From: Deinococcus malanensis
GTDB taxonomy: Bacteria; Deinococcota; Deinococci; Deinococcales; Deinococcaceae
NCBI RefSeq assembly: GCF_014647655.1
Contig: NZ_BMPP01000016.1
Location: forward strand, 42,568-106,567
Direction of reading: 5' to 3'
DNA length: 64,000 bases
Positions 9,178-19,085 of this stretch are shown piece after piece. Position numbers and translations under genes: made by a program. The first letter of the stretch is position 1; each line of letters starts with the position of its first letter. The notes under the pieces are model-generated. The model searched no databases. It was not told the DNA's origin and saw only the letters and a list, made by a program, of their open reading frames with translations.

Positions 9178-9720
9178 TCATCGAATACTGATGTGACCCC
9201 TGTATATGTAGCTTCCGTCAGCCACAATGTCCTTGAAGTTGAGGCGCCCGGTGGCACCCGCGAAACCGCCGGTTCCGCTGCCCGCCACCAGGGGGTGCTG
9301 GCAACGTCCATGGACTTGCGTGCCCGTGGCCGGATCGAACTTGCCCTCAAATTTGTAGGTCATCGCGAACACTCCGCTCGGTCCGCCATTCAGACTGCCG
9401 ACGAAGACCTCCCTCCCGGTTTCCAGGTAGACACCGCTCGGTGTCTCCTTGGAGGTGTCAACCTTCGTGTACCAGCAGCCTTGCAAGCTGCCGCTCAGAA
9501 CGATCGGCAGGTAGTCCACGAAGTCGGCATAGATGCTAGGAGGGCCCGGGCAAATGCTCCCGCTCTCGTCGAAGACCCCGCGCCCCGAGATCTGGATGTT
9601 CTTGGGAGTGGTGGTGCGGACGCCCTGGGTGGTCAGCACGGGCTGAGTCGCAAGCTGGGTGCTGCCACAGGCGGTGAGGGCGCTCAGGGTGACGGCGGCA
9701 GCAAGGGTGCGGGTGTTCAT
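9178..9720 (-). CDS. Lipoprotein of unknown function, 180 aa
   Basis: The start chosen is ATG 9720, preceded by AGAGGAGA at good spacing; the longer frame upstream has no signal sequence. Residues 1-20 are a lipoprotein signal with lipobox LTACGS, so the mature protein is lipid-anchored at the envelope. The C-terminal half (FEGKFDPATGTQVHG, GSGTGGFAGATGRLNFKD) resembles the beta-barrel allene oxide cyclase/dirigent-like secreted proteins common in Deinococcus and actinobacteria. No active site can be proposed. Confidence 0.7.
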   Translation of the reverse strand: MNTRTLAAAVTLSALTACGSTQLATQPVLTTQGVRTTTPKNIQISGRGVFDESGSICPGPPSIYADFVDYLPIVLSGSLQGCWYTKVDTSKETPSGVYLETGREVFVGSLNGGPSGVFAMTYKFEGKFDPATGTQVHGRCQHPLVAGSGTGGFAGATGRLNFKDIVADGSYIYRGHISIR

Positions 9721-10182
9721 CGGGAATCTCCTCTGAACCTGCGTGGCAGGCCATCCGTTGAAGGCACTGGCGCAGGGTGGATCGGGCACCGGCGCCGCCG
9801 ACGCAGGGCTGGTGCTGGCACGGACAGGGCGGCGGTCAGGAGCGCATTCGCATGGGTCCCCCTGGTGCGCGTGGCACTGGGTCGCAGGCTCCGGTCGGTT
9901 GCGCCATAAGCTCACGCGACGGGCAGGCGCCCGAGGTTCGCCTGTCGCGGTCAATGCTTCCGGAGATCACTTTCCAGCGTACTCCTCACATCGCAGATGT
10001 TCAGTCCTGATCAATGGGGGCCGGTTGCTCAGTCAGACGTTCCCCTTCAAGAGCAGGTCGAGAGGCGCGGGGGAGTAACGGGTGCGACAGCAGATACATT
10101 CTGCCATCAACCAACAGCCCGCACCCTCAGGAAGCACCACGCCGCACCCACACACCCCCACTCTCCCCTCCTGAGGACACCC

Positions 10183-10764
10183 ATGTACGCGACCGCGCCC
10201 GTCCGCCTCTCCCGCCGATACAGCTACGACCACACCCGCCCCCGCTGGCCCCACTCCCAGCAGTACGTCATCGACGCCATCAAACAGCACGCCGACGAGC
10301 ACGGCATCACCCGCGTCAATACCGTCGAATTCGGCCCTTGGATCACCCGGGGCCCCGCTGCCTCCCCCCACCGCGCCTACGCCGTCGGCAGCGCATGACT
10401 CTCCGAGTACGCCAACAGAGCACACCTCGACCTCCTCGCGCCCGCCCGATCCCACCGCGCCGACTACTTCTTCCAGTTCCGCCCTACCCCGTCACCTGTC
10501 CTGCTCACCGCCATGGAACTCAACCTCGAGTCCCTCGCCGACCTCGCGCCCGCCGGCAGCGCCCTGCACTTCTTTCTCTGGCTAGCTGCCCGCAGCGGGC
10601 AACGCGACGACGCCCTGGCTATCCACACCGACGGCGACTACAGCCCCGACGAGCACGCCCACCTCACGCACCTGGAGAAGCTCGGGTGGGTGACCAGTCA
10701 CCGTCAGGATCAGGACACGCACGTCACCCACCACACCATCCGTACGTCCACAGGCCACTCCTGA
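10183..10764 (+). pseudogene. Hypothetical gene interrupted by an in-frame TGA
   Basis: ATG 10183 (CTGAGGA upstream) opens a frame of 71 codons ending in TGA at 10396-10398. The same frame then continues without a stop to 10764 with coherent protein-like sequence (LSEYANRAHLDLL, ADYFFQFRP, LAPAGSALHFFLWLAARSG). The whole would be about 193 residues. The end resembles a small winged-helix segment (HLTHLEKLGWVTSHR), suggesting a DNA-binding protein, but this is weak. Translation past the TGA would need readthrough or internal initiation (ATG 10513). The 3' end overlaps the convergent gene by about 40 bases. Confidence 0.5.
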
Positions 10765-11533
10765 AAGACACAGCTTCCAGAACGCATGCGCCTGGTTCAG
10801 AACCGGCTGCACCCACGCCGCTTCCATCCCTTTCCATCAGGTGCGCGGGCACTTCTTCTGGTTCTACAGGCTCCAGTTCTGGTTCGATGAGTGAAACTTC
10901 TTCCGGGTGGTCCTGGAGGTACAGCAAGCGGTTCACACTGGCGTCGTACTGACGCTTGAACTGATCGTAATTGCGGTATAACGTCTGCCACAGCCGGTCG
11001 GGACTCACGAACTCTTCGCGCAAGGCCTGATCCTCTGCCCGCCGCGACAGTTGCCGCGTAAATGCGAACTCCCGCGCCAGTTCCTCGATGTTATGGTCTT
11101 TGCGCGCTTCAAACGGGGTGAACTGAGGCCACGCGCCATTCCGGGCGCGGTGACGTACCACTGACAGGACATCCTGATGCAATGGGGTGAGCCGATCGCC
11201 CGGAGCAAAGTAATGCGACACCCAGCCCCTGACGTTCAGTTGGGCGGCGTCACTCAACTCAATATCCTCGAAGTCAGCCAGGTTCACCCGGTCCAGCTCC
11301 TGGAACATCCGCTGGTATGCCCTTTCATCACGGCTGTATACGGGAATGAGCTGCCGGACCGTCTCGACGTTATCGGTGGCCACCTCGTTCTCCAGGATGG
11401 CTTCGGCATCCTCGTCCGCTCCTGCCGTCCATGCAGGCAGACTTGGCGCGCTCGCAGGCTTCGCGACCGCGTCGTAGCTCACGACGTACCAGCCCACGGG
11501 AAGCAGGGTCAGGATTGCGCGAGGAGGTGACAT
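10724..11533 (-). CDS. Hypothetical protein, about 269 aa
   Basis: The start is taken at ATG 11533; a TTG at 11572 would add 13 residues. The protein is largely helical and acidic, with WYVVSYDAVAKP near the N-terminus, a middle rich in Arg/Glu helices (ELAREFAFTRQLSRRAEDQAL) and a Glu/Pro tract (EPELEPVEPEEVPAH). No signal peptide, membrane segment or family hallmark. The last 20-30 residues overlap the convergent gene and may be a readthrough tail. Confidence 0.5.
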   Translation of the reverse strand: MSPPRAILTLLPVGWYVVSYDAVAKPASAPSLPAWTAGADEDAEAILENEVATDNVETVRQLIPVYSRDERAYQRMFQELDRVNLADFEDIELSDAAQLNVRGWVSHYFAPGDRLTPLHQDVLSVVRHRARNGAWPQFTPFEARKDHNIEELAREFAFTRQLSRRAEDQALREEFVSPDRLWQTLYRNYDQFKRQYDASVNRLLYLQDHPEEVSLIEPELEPVEPEEVPAHLMERDGSGVGAAGSEPGACVLEAVSFRSGLWTYGWCGG

Positions 11534-11635
11534 GAGCTGGGCATGCGCAGCGGCGACACACGGCCCCGCCAATCCAGCTAAGGTGGAGCTGTCCAGCTGA
11601 TCGTTCGCGTCTCGTCCTTCGGGAGGTTTGACCGT

Positions 11636-11872
11636 ATGGCAGAAAAAAAGACCAGCAACCGTGCAGCAACCGCCGCGTCAAAGACCCTTCAGGATGGCCG
11701 GACCAGCAAAGCCTCCAAAAGCGCGGCGGGCAGTGCTCTCTCGCAAGTGAACGCCGGGCGGAAAACCGGGACTAGGGCCGCTCAGGACGCCTCTGATGTG
11801 CTGCAAAGCTCAGATACCGGGAAAACGTCCAGGCGGTCGGCGGCAAGTACTCTGTCGCAAAAGAAAAAGTAA
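11636..11872 (+). CDS. Small basic repeat protein, 78 aa
   Basis: ATG 11636 follows GGGAGG. The protein is almost entirely Ala, Ser, Thr, Lys, Arg, Gln and Asp, predicted disordered or helical and basic, with a poly-Lys tail. Two internal repeats of about 30 residues align: one ends in SKSAAGSALSQ, the other in SRRSAASTLSQ. Similar low-complexity Ala/Lys/Ser proteins are seen in many bacteria, sometimes nucleoid-associated or desiccation-related; the function here is unknown. Confidence 0.6.
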   Translation: MAEKKTSNRAATAASKTLQDGRTSKASKSAAGSALSQVNAGRKTGTRAAQDASDVLQSSDTGKTSRRSAASTLSQKKK

Positions 11873-12079
11873 CCAGAATTGGGGGTTGAATCCAAAGCTG
11901 CTCCCTATCGGTGCCTGGCCTCCGAACCTGCTGAGGTCGACACCGCGCGATGTTCATGCAAAGGAGTGCAGCTCGCCCACTCGGCGGAGGTTCAGCCACC
12001 CTTCCGCCGGCCGGACCAGTGCCTCTGACGAGCTCGGGTCGGTTCGCACCTTCCGAAAACAGTCACAGAGGAGGATGAG

Positions 12080-13195
12080 ATGACCCCTACCAATCGCGAG
12101 CGCCGCGTGGCGCCGCTCCTCGCGGCCCTGCTGCTGCTCAGCGTGGCACACCCGGAAGCGAACGCCATGACAAAACACCCGGCCGGCGCAGCAGCGAACA
12201 CGACCTCGGACGACATGACGGACCGCTTCGGCGCCACCCTGGACGCGCTCGCCGCGCAGGGACACTTCTCCGGAGTGGTCCTGCTCGCCCGGCACGGCGT
12301 GCCCGTCCTCGAACGCGCCTACGGCACGGCCGACGCCCGAGGCACACCGATCACCGCGCACAGCCGCTTCCCGCTTGCATCCCTCAGCAAAATGTTCACA
12401 GCCGTCGTCATCGGGCAACTCGTGGAAGAAGGGCTCGTGACCCTCGACGACCCGGTGCGCCAACACCTCCCGAACGTGAATTTCGACCTCGACGGTGTGA
12501 CGGTCCGTCACCTCCTGACGCACACGTCTGGCCTGGTGAGCCAGGACTTCGCGCTTCTCAAACCCCTCGTCACCGTACGCGAGTTTCTCGGCGTCCCAGT
12601 TCCGCCACGTCAACACGCGCCCGGCGCGGCGCATCTGTATGGCAACACGAACTTCGTGTTGCTCGGCGCCATCATCGAGCGCGTCACGGGCCGCGACTAC
12701 TACGAAGAGGTGGAGCGCCGCGTCCTGCGCCCCGCAGGGATGACCGAGAGCGGCGCCTTCGAGTTGAACACGGGCCGCGCGCCGCGCCTCGTGGATGGCT
12801 TCTTACCGGACGGGCGCACTAACGGAGCCGTCCGCGTGGATCGCGCCAGCCCCGCCGGGGACTGGGTGGCGACGGCGGGCGATCTTCTGAAGTTCTCCAA
12901 CGCGCTCGTCGGGGGAACGCTCCTCAAGGCCACGACGCGCTGGAGCTTCACTTCGCCGCAGGTGGATGTCGGTGAATTCGGGGCGCTGAAGCGCGCCTAC
13001 GGCTTGGGATTCGTTACGAACCGCATCGGCAACCACGCGCACTTCGGACATCCTGGCGGCGCGCCTGGCGAAAGCACGGTCCTGTTCGTGTACCCCGCGT
13101 CGGGCTACACGCTCATCGCGCTCAGCAACCGGAGGGCCGACGCTGTGACCCTCTACTACCGGTTCAATGCCCTGCTGAGCGGCACCGCGCTCTGA
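12080..13195 (+). CDS. Secreted serine hydrolase of the beta-lactamase/penicillin-binding family
   Basis: ATG 12080 has a strong GAGGAGG upstream. Residues 1-30 form a signal peptide (LLAALLLLSVAHPEANA). The catalytic SxxK motif appears as SLSK in PLASLSKMFTAVV, the YxN motif as YGN in LYGNTNFVLLG, and a third-motif region as HFGHPGGAPG. The 371-residue length is usual for class C-like serine hydrolases, which include D-aminopeptidases, esterases and beta-lactam-hydrolysing enzymes. It acts outside the cytoplasmic membrane. Substrate cannot be told from sequence. No operon partner is evident. Confidence 0.85.
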   Translation: MTPTNRERRVAPLLAALLLLSVAHPEANAMTKHPAGAAANTTSDDMTDRFGATLDALAAQGHFSGVVLLARHGVPVLERAYGTADARGTPITAHSRFPLASLSKMFTAVVIGQLVEEGLVTLDDPVRQHLPNVNFDLDGVTVRHLLTHTSGLVSQDFALLKPLVTVREFLGVPVPPRQHAPGAAHLYGNTNFVLLGAIIERVTGRDYYEEVERRVLRPAGMTESGAFELNTGRAPRLVDGFLPDGRTNGAVRVDRASPAGDWVATAGDLLKFSNALVGGTLLKATTRWSFTSPQVDVGEFGALKRAYGLGFVTNRIGNHAHFGHPGGAPGESTVLFVYPASGYTLIALSNRRADAVTLYYRFNALLSGTAL

Positions 13196-13253
13196 AACGG
13201 TCTCAACAGCTGGGAAGGTTCGGCCCATGGCGATCACGCCTGGCTCGCTTCTG

Positions 13254-13712
13254 ACCGGCGCTGAGTACTATCTGGATGGCAGCTCTTGACGGCACGTTCG
13301 ACGAGGTCTGCGAGGCGGTGAGGGTCAAACTCACGGACCTGACCAAGGCAGGCTCTTTCAACCTGTGTGTGCGTGCCATCGCAGGCATCTTGCGCGGAAC
13401 CGCCGGATGCGCCAAGTTGGTGGTGAAAGAAAAATTCCGATATTCCTGATTCCTGCAGCCAGTAGACAACCTGCCGGTCCTGAACGTTACCAAGGCTGGC
13501 AGTGGCGTGCCGGTCAAGTTCAAGCTGGGTGGGAATAAAGGAATGGCGGTCTTTGCCGCAGGGTCTCCGAAGTTTGTGACGGTTCCGTTTAGCGTGACTG
13601 ATCCCGTGGCCGCGATCGAGACCACCATCAGTGCGGGGAGCAGCGGCTTAACCTATGACGCACTGAGTGAGCAGTACACCTACGCATGGAAGACAGGTGT
13701 CGCGGTTTACCC
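13254..13712 (+). pseudogene. PxKF-domain surface protein fragment, frame-disrupted
   Basis: Pieces of one ancestral protein are spread over two frames. They are AEYYLDGSS, then DEVCEAVRVKLTDLTKAG and LCVRA, then FLQPVDNLPVLNVTKAGSGVPVKFKLGG followed by SSGLTYDALSEQYTYAWKT. The last portion is the PxKF domain (named for PVKF), often found at the end of long extracellular proteins. A TGA at about 13447 and frame changes near 13285 and 13380 prevent translation. The N-terminal body of the protein is gone. Confidence 0.6.
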
Positions 13713-13864
13713 GGCCGCGCCTGACGATCCAGAACGTGCTGCGTTACTCCTCGAACGTCGGCATCAGCCACATCGTTGAGCCCTATACCGATGAGAAGTT
13801 CCGCGCTCGCCTCTCGCAGTTCGGCATCGGCACTGCCCCCGAGCTTCCGCTTAGGTGTAGCTAA
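13713..13864 (+). pseudogene. Penicillin-binding protein (transpeptidase) fragment
   Basis: The frame reads LTIQNVLRYSSNVGISHIVE followed by a short helical block, closely resembling the SxN-motif region of FtsI/PBP2-type D,D-transpeptidases (SSN here). Only about 48 residues remain, without the SxxK or KTG motifs, directly abutting the PxKF fragment. Confidence 0.5.
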
Positions 13865-13904
13865 CATACGCCCTGACACCGCTTGATGCGACTAAGCTAA
13901 GCCG

Positions 13905-14050
13905 CGTCCTTGGGCGCGAATCCTTTCAGGCCATCCAGCGCGGCCAGTTTGAGTGTGCGGTTGTACGTCACGCGGACGCCGCATTACTGGAAGGTTGCCT
14001 GAAGCCGACGTTGCATGGCGTCCGCTTCATTCACGTCTTGCGCCGCCCAT
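13905..14050 (-). pseudogene. Remnant of an unidentified protein with an in-frame stop
   Basis: Leftward, one frame reads AAQDVNEADAMQRRLQATFQ, then a TAA, then CGVRVTYNRTLKLAALDGLK and a terminal stop near 13905. The composition is protein-like on both sides of the stop. No family is recognised. Confidence 0.3.
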
Positions 14051-14056
14051 GACCTC

Positions 14057-14251
14057 TCAGGAGCGGATGTTGCCCTGACGACTGAGCTCCAGGAGCCGGT
14101 CCGTGCGTTTCGGGCCGTTCAGTTCCTCGAGCAGAGCTGTGGGGTACGCCTGGAAGGCGTTCCCCCACCATTGCTCTGTTGGCGTACTCCAGATCCGCCA
14201 GCCCACACCCGACACACTTTTCGCGATGTACCGCTCCGTTGTTTTCTTCAT
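14057..14251 (-). CDS. Hypothetical protein, about 64 aa
   Basis: From an ATG at 14251 (or TTG 14263) the frame gives a tryptophan-rich small protein (VGWRIWSTPTEQWWG) with a charged end (ELNGPKRTDRLLELSRQG). Composition suggests a real gene or gene fragment, but neighbours on both sides are broken genes and no ribosome binding site stands out. Confidence 0.35.
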   Translation of the reverse strand: MKKTTERYIAKSVSGVGWRIWSTPTEQWWGNAFQAYPTALLEELNGPKRTDRLLELSRQGNIRS

Positions 14252-14779
14252 TGAAGGTGACAAGTCTAGTCCACTTGTCGTATATCAGACGAAGGCGCGA
14301 CTTCATGCAGCGTAAGGAAAGCGGGGTGTTTATACACCCGCCCATTCGACCTTAAGAGCCGTCGCGTACCATTCATGTTGGCGCGTCAGCGCAAGGGTCT
14401 GGGCGGGCAGGGACCTGCGGTCATCATGAGCCCCATCCTGTTTCACTTCCACTCCCTCAAGGAGCGTACCGAAGCGGGGGAATGATGGCGGAATGGCAAA
14501 TGATGCCCCCCGGCAGACCAGCGCACGTTCCTTGGAATCTCCGACGACCCGCACTCAACTGTCCACCACGCGGACTGGGAAACGTGGCGCTCAGGCGGAA
14601 GCCGACGCAGTAAGAGGAGCTTGGCACGATGGGAGGAAGAGGAGCCTACTGGATGTGCTGCTGGAGAAGTGCTCGCCGGCAGATGAAAAGCGCACAGTTC
14701 GGTCAGGCCAGCCAATCCATCAAGACGCCAGTGACGCCGTGCAAGCGGGCCTCCGGTAGCTGCCCTGGATGGGGCGTGA

Positions 14780-16250
14780 CCACCAGAGCTCAGGAGGGCG
14801 GGGAGCAGGGCCAGGGTGACATCCAGCAGTGGAGCAAAGTTGAATACTTTCGCCTGATTCCGCGTCCCGAACACGCCAAGCAGCTTCTGCAGGTCGTCCG
14901 CCGGCCCGAATGTTCCCACGTACTTGAGGGCGTAATTGGACGCGTAATCACCCGCGGCAGCCTGAGTCGATGCCGGAGCCAGCGTTCCTTCCAGCCTCGG
15001 GCCGAACGTCGCATCGAAGGTCTGGAGTGCGGGTACGCCAGCGCCTAGCCAGGGCAGCACCGTGATATCTAGACCAGTGGTGGCGTGCACGCCCAGTCCG
15101 CCTTCAAGACGTACCGCTTCGGCAGGCCCGAGGAGCTTCACGACTGGGTTGACGCCACCGACCGGGGTCACCTCACGTGTTGGCTGCACGGTACTGGTGA
15201 CGCGGTCGTACGCGAAGCCCAACTGAACCTTTCCGCCCAGCTTGCCTTCCAGAGCGAACTGCACCTTACCGAGCTTCAACTTGCCGTCCAACTGGAAGCC
15301 GGCGCCAAGGGGCACGGTGGGCGCAATGACGGTGGCGAGCGGACCGGTGAGCGGGACGGGCACCCGGGCGAACACGGCGCGGCACTTCAGTTCACCCTGA
15401 ACGCCCAGGTCCACATCCAGACCACCAGTGATGGTGCCGACTGCTTCACCGCTCACGAGGGCGGTCAGTGCCTGTAGTTCGTGGTTCACGATGTTCGTGG
15501 TGAAATCCACGTCGAGTTTCGATTCGAACTTGATGCTGATGAGATCGCCGGACAACAGCACGTCGAGGGTGCTGCTGCACGCGAACGGCCCGACATCAAA
15601 CTCCTGTTTCGCGAAAGGTCCGGGGAGGACGGGGTCGGCGTCCCCCGGCAGGGGCTCGGACTGTGTCGTCATGGGGCTGCCATCCTTCGTGCTTTTGGGG
15701 AGGCGGTACGTCAGCGTGACACTGCCGTCAGCGTGGCGCTGGACCTGCTCGGGCGCCTGCGGTCCGCTGAGTGGCACGAGGCTCGCCGCGTCGACACGCA
15801 CGCGCTCGCTGACGTCCAGGTCCCGGTACAGTGCAGTCAGCGGCACGGTTTCCAGCGTCACGACGGTTCCGGCCCGGCTGGGATGAGTGCTGATCACTCG
15901 GCCGGAGATGGGCCGCTCGCCAGTAGCCAGCAGCACCTGGCCAGGCTGCGGCTGCCCAACATCCTGGAGCGTCACGGTGTAGCGCGCGCCGAGTGCGGAT
16001 CCTTCCGCACCACCAGCGACCAGCACGGGAGCCGTGGTGATCTGCGCGTCGCTGACGACCAGGGCGTTCTCAGCTGTGCGCGCCACGCTCATGAGGAGCG
16101 GCCTGGAGGTAACGCCTCCGATGGTGGCCGTGAGGCTGCTGGATCCGGTGGCGACGTTGGCGGTGGCCACGCCGTCCTCATTTACGCTGATCACGTCCGG
16201 TGCCGAGGAGGTGAACGTTACTCGACCAAAGCAAGTCCGGCTGGTCGCGC
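14780..16250 (-). pseudogene. Ig-like (Big_2) surface protein fragment
   Basis: A continuous leftward frame runs 14443-16383, but only about 14780-16250 looks like authentic protein. It begins inside a bacterial Ig-like domain (VTFTSSAPDVISVNEDGVAT, SSSLTATIGGVTS) and continues as a long beta-rich region with repeated G/L/D patterns (GKLKLGKVQFALEGKLGGKVQLG). The first 35 residues of the open frame lack the preceding strands of the Ig fold. After LLPALLSS the sequence turns Ser/His/Arg-rich, as after a frameshift. No signal peptide remains. The ancestral protein was probably exported. Confidence 0.6.
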
Positions 16251-16369
16251 AGTCAGGCCATCCAGTCCGCAAGCTCGAGCGTGAAGCAGCAGCAGAAAGC
16301 AGAGAAACAGCGAAGGAGTAAGGGTCGAATTCAGCAGTGAGCCTGTCCCCGCTAGCCAGCGCCACAAGC

Positions 16370-16903
16370 ATGGTTCGTATCAAACTTCATCAGGACATCC
16401 AGCGTCCCCCTCAAGCCGTGTTTGATTATGCCTGCCAGCCACAGCACGCCCCGAACTGGATGCGCAGGGTCCTAGAGGTGAACGGGATCCGTCGGGCGAC
16501 CTTTACACACAATGGACAGTTCCTCCTCATTACAAACATTCTGGGTAGACGGGTGGACTTGCGGTACCGACTTTCGATTACCGAGCATCCATTGTCACTG
16601 CGGCTGTTCTCACTGTGTAAGCCGGTGCCGCATGCCTGGCACTACATGTTTGAAGCGTACGGTGACGGCACGCGCGTGACTGCAGTCATTGAGGGCTGGC
16701 CGGAATCATTTTCCCGACTGACGACGCCACTCATGGTGTATGGTCTGCATCGCGAGATGCGAGCCATGCTGCTCGCCCTTAAAGACCTGCTGGAAATCGG
16801 TGTGGTCACTTCACGCGGGAAGGGGGTTACGTTTCTACTTCCTGGAGCGGCCATGGACGGTTCTGTTGTGGAAGGCGCCGCTCTCCCCTATCACACCAGA
16901 TGA
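16370..16903 (+). CDS. SRPBCC superfamily protein
   Basis: The ATG at 16370 is preferred over a GTG at 16337 because the family begins with MVRIKLHQDI followed by PPQAVFDYACQPQHAPNW, the first strand-helix unit of the START/polyketide cyclase (SRPBCC) fold. Further blocks (LRYRLSITEH, MFEAYGDGTRVTAVIEG) fit the beta-sheet and the C-terminal helix. Length (177 aa) is normal. These proteins bind hydrophobic ligands or act as cyclases. The last 20 residues run into the next, truncated gene, so the C-terminus may be altered by the junction. Confidence 0.7.
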   Translation: MVRIKLHQDIQRPPQAVFDYACQPQHAPNWMRRVLEVNGIRRATFTHNGQFLLITNILGRRVDLRYRLSITEHPLSLRLFSLCKPVPHAWHYMFEAYGDGTRVTAVIEGWPESFSRLTTPLMVYGLHREMRAMLLALKDLLEIGVVTSRGKGVTFLLPGAAMDGSVVEGAALPYHTR

Positions 16904-17440
16904 ACCCGGCTCGCAGCTCGCTTCCCTCAAGGATGCGGAGCGCCACGTCCGTGAACTGATCAAGCGTGCTGGTGGTGCGGACTCGGTCAGCAGTTTTGAC
17001 CAGAGTGCCGGGTCGCGCCGGACGGATCTGGCCCGTGGCGCGATAGGGGCCCTGCTCCGTGAAGATCCGTATACGACGGCGCTGGCGTTCCTAGCGTCCT
17101 GGCTGGATCCGCTGAATCCCGAGCACCTGGTCAACGCCTCCGGTGTCCTGAATACACTACGGCGGCCCAACGAGGCCCTGACACTACTGGACGGCGCGGC
17201 GAAACTGAAGTTTGAAACGGCACCGATAGGCATTCTGCTTGACGCGATCGCCCTGAACAACCGCGGCCATGCGCTGGTGCTGCTGGGCCGATGCCGAAGG
17301 CAAGCTTCGCGCCGCATGAAAAACTGCCCCGCAGCTGTCCGAGGCAAGTGCCAACCTGACCGTGGCCCTGCTGTGCCAAGGCAAGACGGACGCGGCCATT
17401 CAGGCACAACGGGCGGCGCGACTCGGAGAGGTTACCGCTG
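16893..17440 (+). pseudogene. TPR-like protein fragment, frameshifted
   Basis: One frame gives ERHVRELIKRAGGADSVSSF through NNRGHALVLLG, with repeated helix pairs typical of tetratricopeptide proteins (PNEALTLLDGAAKLKFE). Near 17285 the coherent sequence passes to another frame (ADAEGKLRAA, a stop, then ASANLTVALLCQGKTDAAIQAQRAAR). Start and end are missing. It is wedged between the SRPBCC gene and the convergent TPR-GGDEF gene. Confidence 0.5.
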
Positions 17441-18997
17441 GACGGGCTCCGATACTGCCCGGACCTGGTTGCGACCGGCTGCTTTCGCCTGGTACAGCGC
17501 GGTGTCGGCGGCGAGCAGCGTGGCCTTCAGGTCCCGCTGGCGGTCGAGCAGGGCAACACCGAAACTGCCGGAGGTGTGCAGGCCTGGAGCGAAGCCGTTC
17601 CAGTCAAGGCCCGTCAGGGAGCGCCTCAGGCGTTCGCAGGACTCCTGGGCTTCCGCGAGCGTCACTCCGGTCAGGATCACCACGAACTCCTCACCACCGA
17701 ATCGGGCGACGCTGTCGCCGGCCCGCACTTCGGCCCTCAGTGTCTGCGCCACTCGGCTGAGGACCAGGTCACCTGTCGCGTGGCCCCAGGTGTCGTTCAC
17801 TTGTTTGAAATGGTCCAGGTCCAGCAGGGCGACGGCAATGCTGGCAGCATGCGGCGCCTGAGTGTGCAGGTCGGTCAGCAGTTGCATGGCGTAAGCGCGG
17901 TTGGGAATCCCAGTCAGGGCGTCTTGCAGGGCAGCCTCCGCGAAAGCTGCCGCCCGGACGTCTGCTTCCCGGGCCTGCTGCGTGATTTGCCCGAGCAGCG
18001 CCCGCTGCTGTTGGTTCTGACGGTAGAGCGATTCCACTTGCCGGGTCACTGCACGCTGCATCTCGAACGCTTCGTGATACCGCCGCGTATGCGCGTAAGC
18101 ATCCGCCAGCGCTTCACGGCAGCGGATCACCCACAGGTCCTGATGATCCCGGGCGAAATGAGCGGTGGCGGCCTGAGCGTCGTCAATCGCTTCCGCCCAC
18201 TGGCCCATGCGTGCCATAAGCCGGCTGCGGCTGAACAGCGCACGTCCGGACATGGTGCCGCTTCCCACCCCGGACGACAGGTGCACAAACTCGTCGGCCA
18301 GTTGCCGTGAGGCCGTCAGGTCGCCCTCGCACAAGGCGTGGCGCATCAAGGCGTCGAGAACGTCCAGGGTACGCAGTGCATTCGTCAGGTTGCCCCGGTG
18401 GGCATTCAGCCTTCGCAGCTCCCCGGCAGACTCCGCGAGGCGCGGTTTCAGGACGTCGTGGTCTGTGGACGCTTCCGGCATCAGCACTTCAGTGGCACTC
18501 ACCACGTAATTGATGTGGAACGCCTGCCTGAGCTCAACGGATTCCGGCAGGTCCAGCGCATCCACGTGAGGGGAATGCCACAGGTCGTGCAGTCGGGTGG
18601 CGGCCTCCAGGTACTGCCCGCGCTCCATCAGGTAATGAGCGGCATTGATCACCACCAGGGCCACGCCGCGGTGATCTCCGGCCTGCTCGGCCAGTTTCTC
18701 AGCGGCGCGGAACTGCTCCGCGGCTCCCAGATCATCGTAACCTTCGGCCTGAACGATTGCCAGGGTCACGTGAGCTTTCACCTGAAGGGGCAGGTCGTGG
18801 CTGGCGCGGGCCAGCTCCAGGCAGGACAGGGCGTGGGACAGTGCAGCGCCCGTGTCGCCGATATCCAGCGCCACATAGGTCGCCTCCCGGTGTAACAGAG
18901 CCTGGGTGGCTACGTCGCCTGCCCGGCTGATCTGCCCTTGAAGTTGCGCAAGTTCGTCCTTCAGGGCCGCCATGGATGGTGGAAGGGCCGGCGTCAC
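17432..18997 (-). CDS. TPR-GGDEF diguanylate cyclase
   Basis: The N-terminal 340 residues are TPR-like helical repeats (HREATYVALDIGDTGAAL, WAEAIDDAQAATAHF). A coiled-coil linker leads into a GGDEF domain at about 370-515 with DALTGIPNR, DLDHFKQVNDTWGH, GGEEF and a C-terminal YQAKAAGRNQV. RAGD lies five residues before GGEEF, a product-inhibition I-site. No membrane helix, so the sensor is cytosolic and probably responds to a protein partner. It makes c-di-GMP from two GTP. It lies 88 bases downstream of, and co-directional with, the GGDEF/HD-GYP gene, suggesting one operon. GTG start with GAAGGG upstream. Confidence 0.9.
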   Translation of the reverse strand: MTPALPPSMAALKDELAQLQGQISRAGDVATQALLHREATYVALDIGDTGAALSHALSCLELARASHDLPLQVKAHVTLAIVQAEGYDDLGAAEQFRAAEKLAEQAGDHRGVALVVINAAHYLMERGQYLEAATRLHDLWHSPHVDALDLPESVELRQAFHINYVVSATEVLMPEASTDHDVLKPRLAESAGELRRLNAHRGNLTNALRTLDVLDALMRHALCEGDLTASRQLADEFVHLSSGVGSGTMSGRALFSRSRLMARMGQWAEAIDDAQAATAHFARDHQDLWVIRCREALADAYAHTRRYHEAFEMQRAVTRQVESLYRQNQQQRALLGQITQQAREADVRAAAFAEAALQDALTGIPNRAYAMQLLTDLHTQAPHAASIAVALLDLDHFKQVNDTWGHATGDLVLSRVAQTLRAEVRAGDSVARFGGEEFVVILTGVTLAEAQESCERLRRSLTGLDWNGFAPGLHTSGSFGVALLDRQRDLKATLLAADTALYQAKAAGRNQVRAVSEPVQR

Positions 18998-19085
18998 AAC
19001 CGGCCCTTCACGAGCCGTCGGGAGCGGCGCGTGGCGCCCGACGACGCGCCTGAAGCGACGGCCGCGCTACAGAGCATCTCAGGTG

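Noticed and set aside
10014..10952. 312-codon Arg/Pro-rich frame
   Set aside because: Overlaps the stop-interrupted gene and consists almost only of codons complementary to GC-rich coding; no protein-like pattern.
15481..16284. 267-codon frame on the plus strand opposite the Ig-like fragment
   Set aside because: Gly/Arg/His-rich shadow of the minus-strand coding sequence; no start signal.
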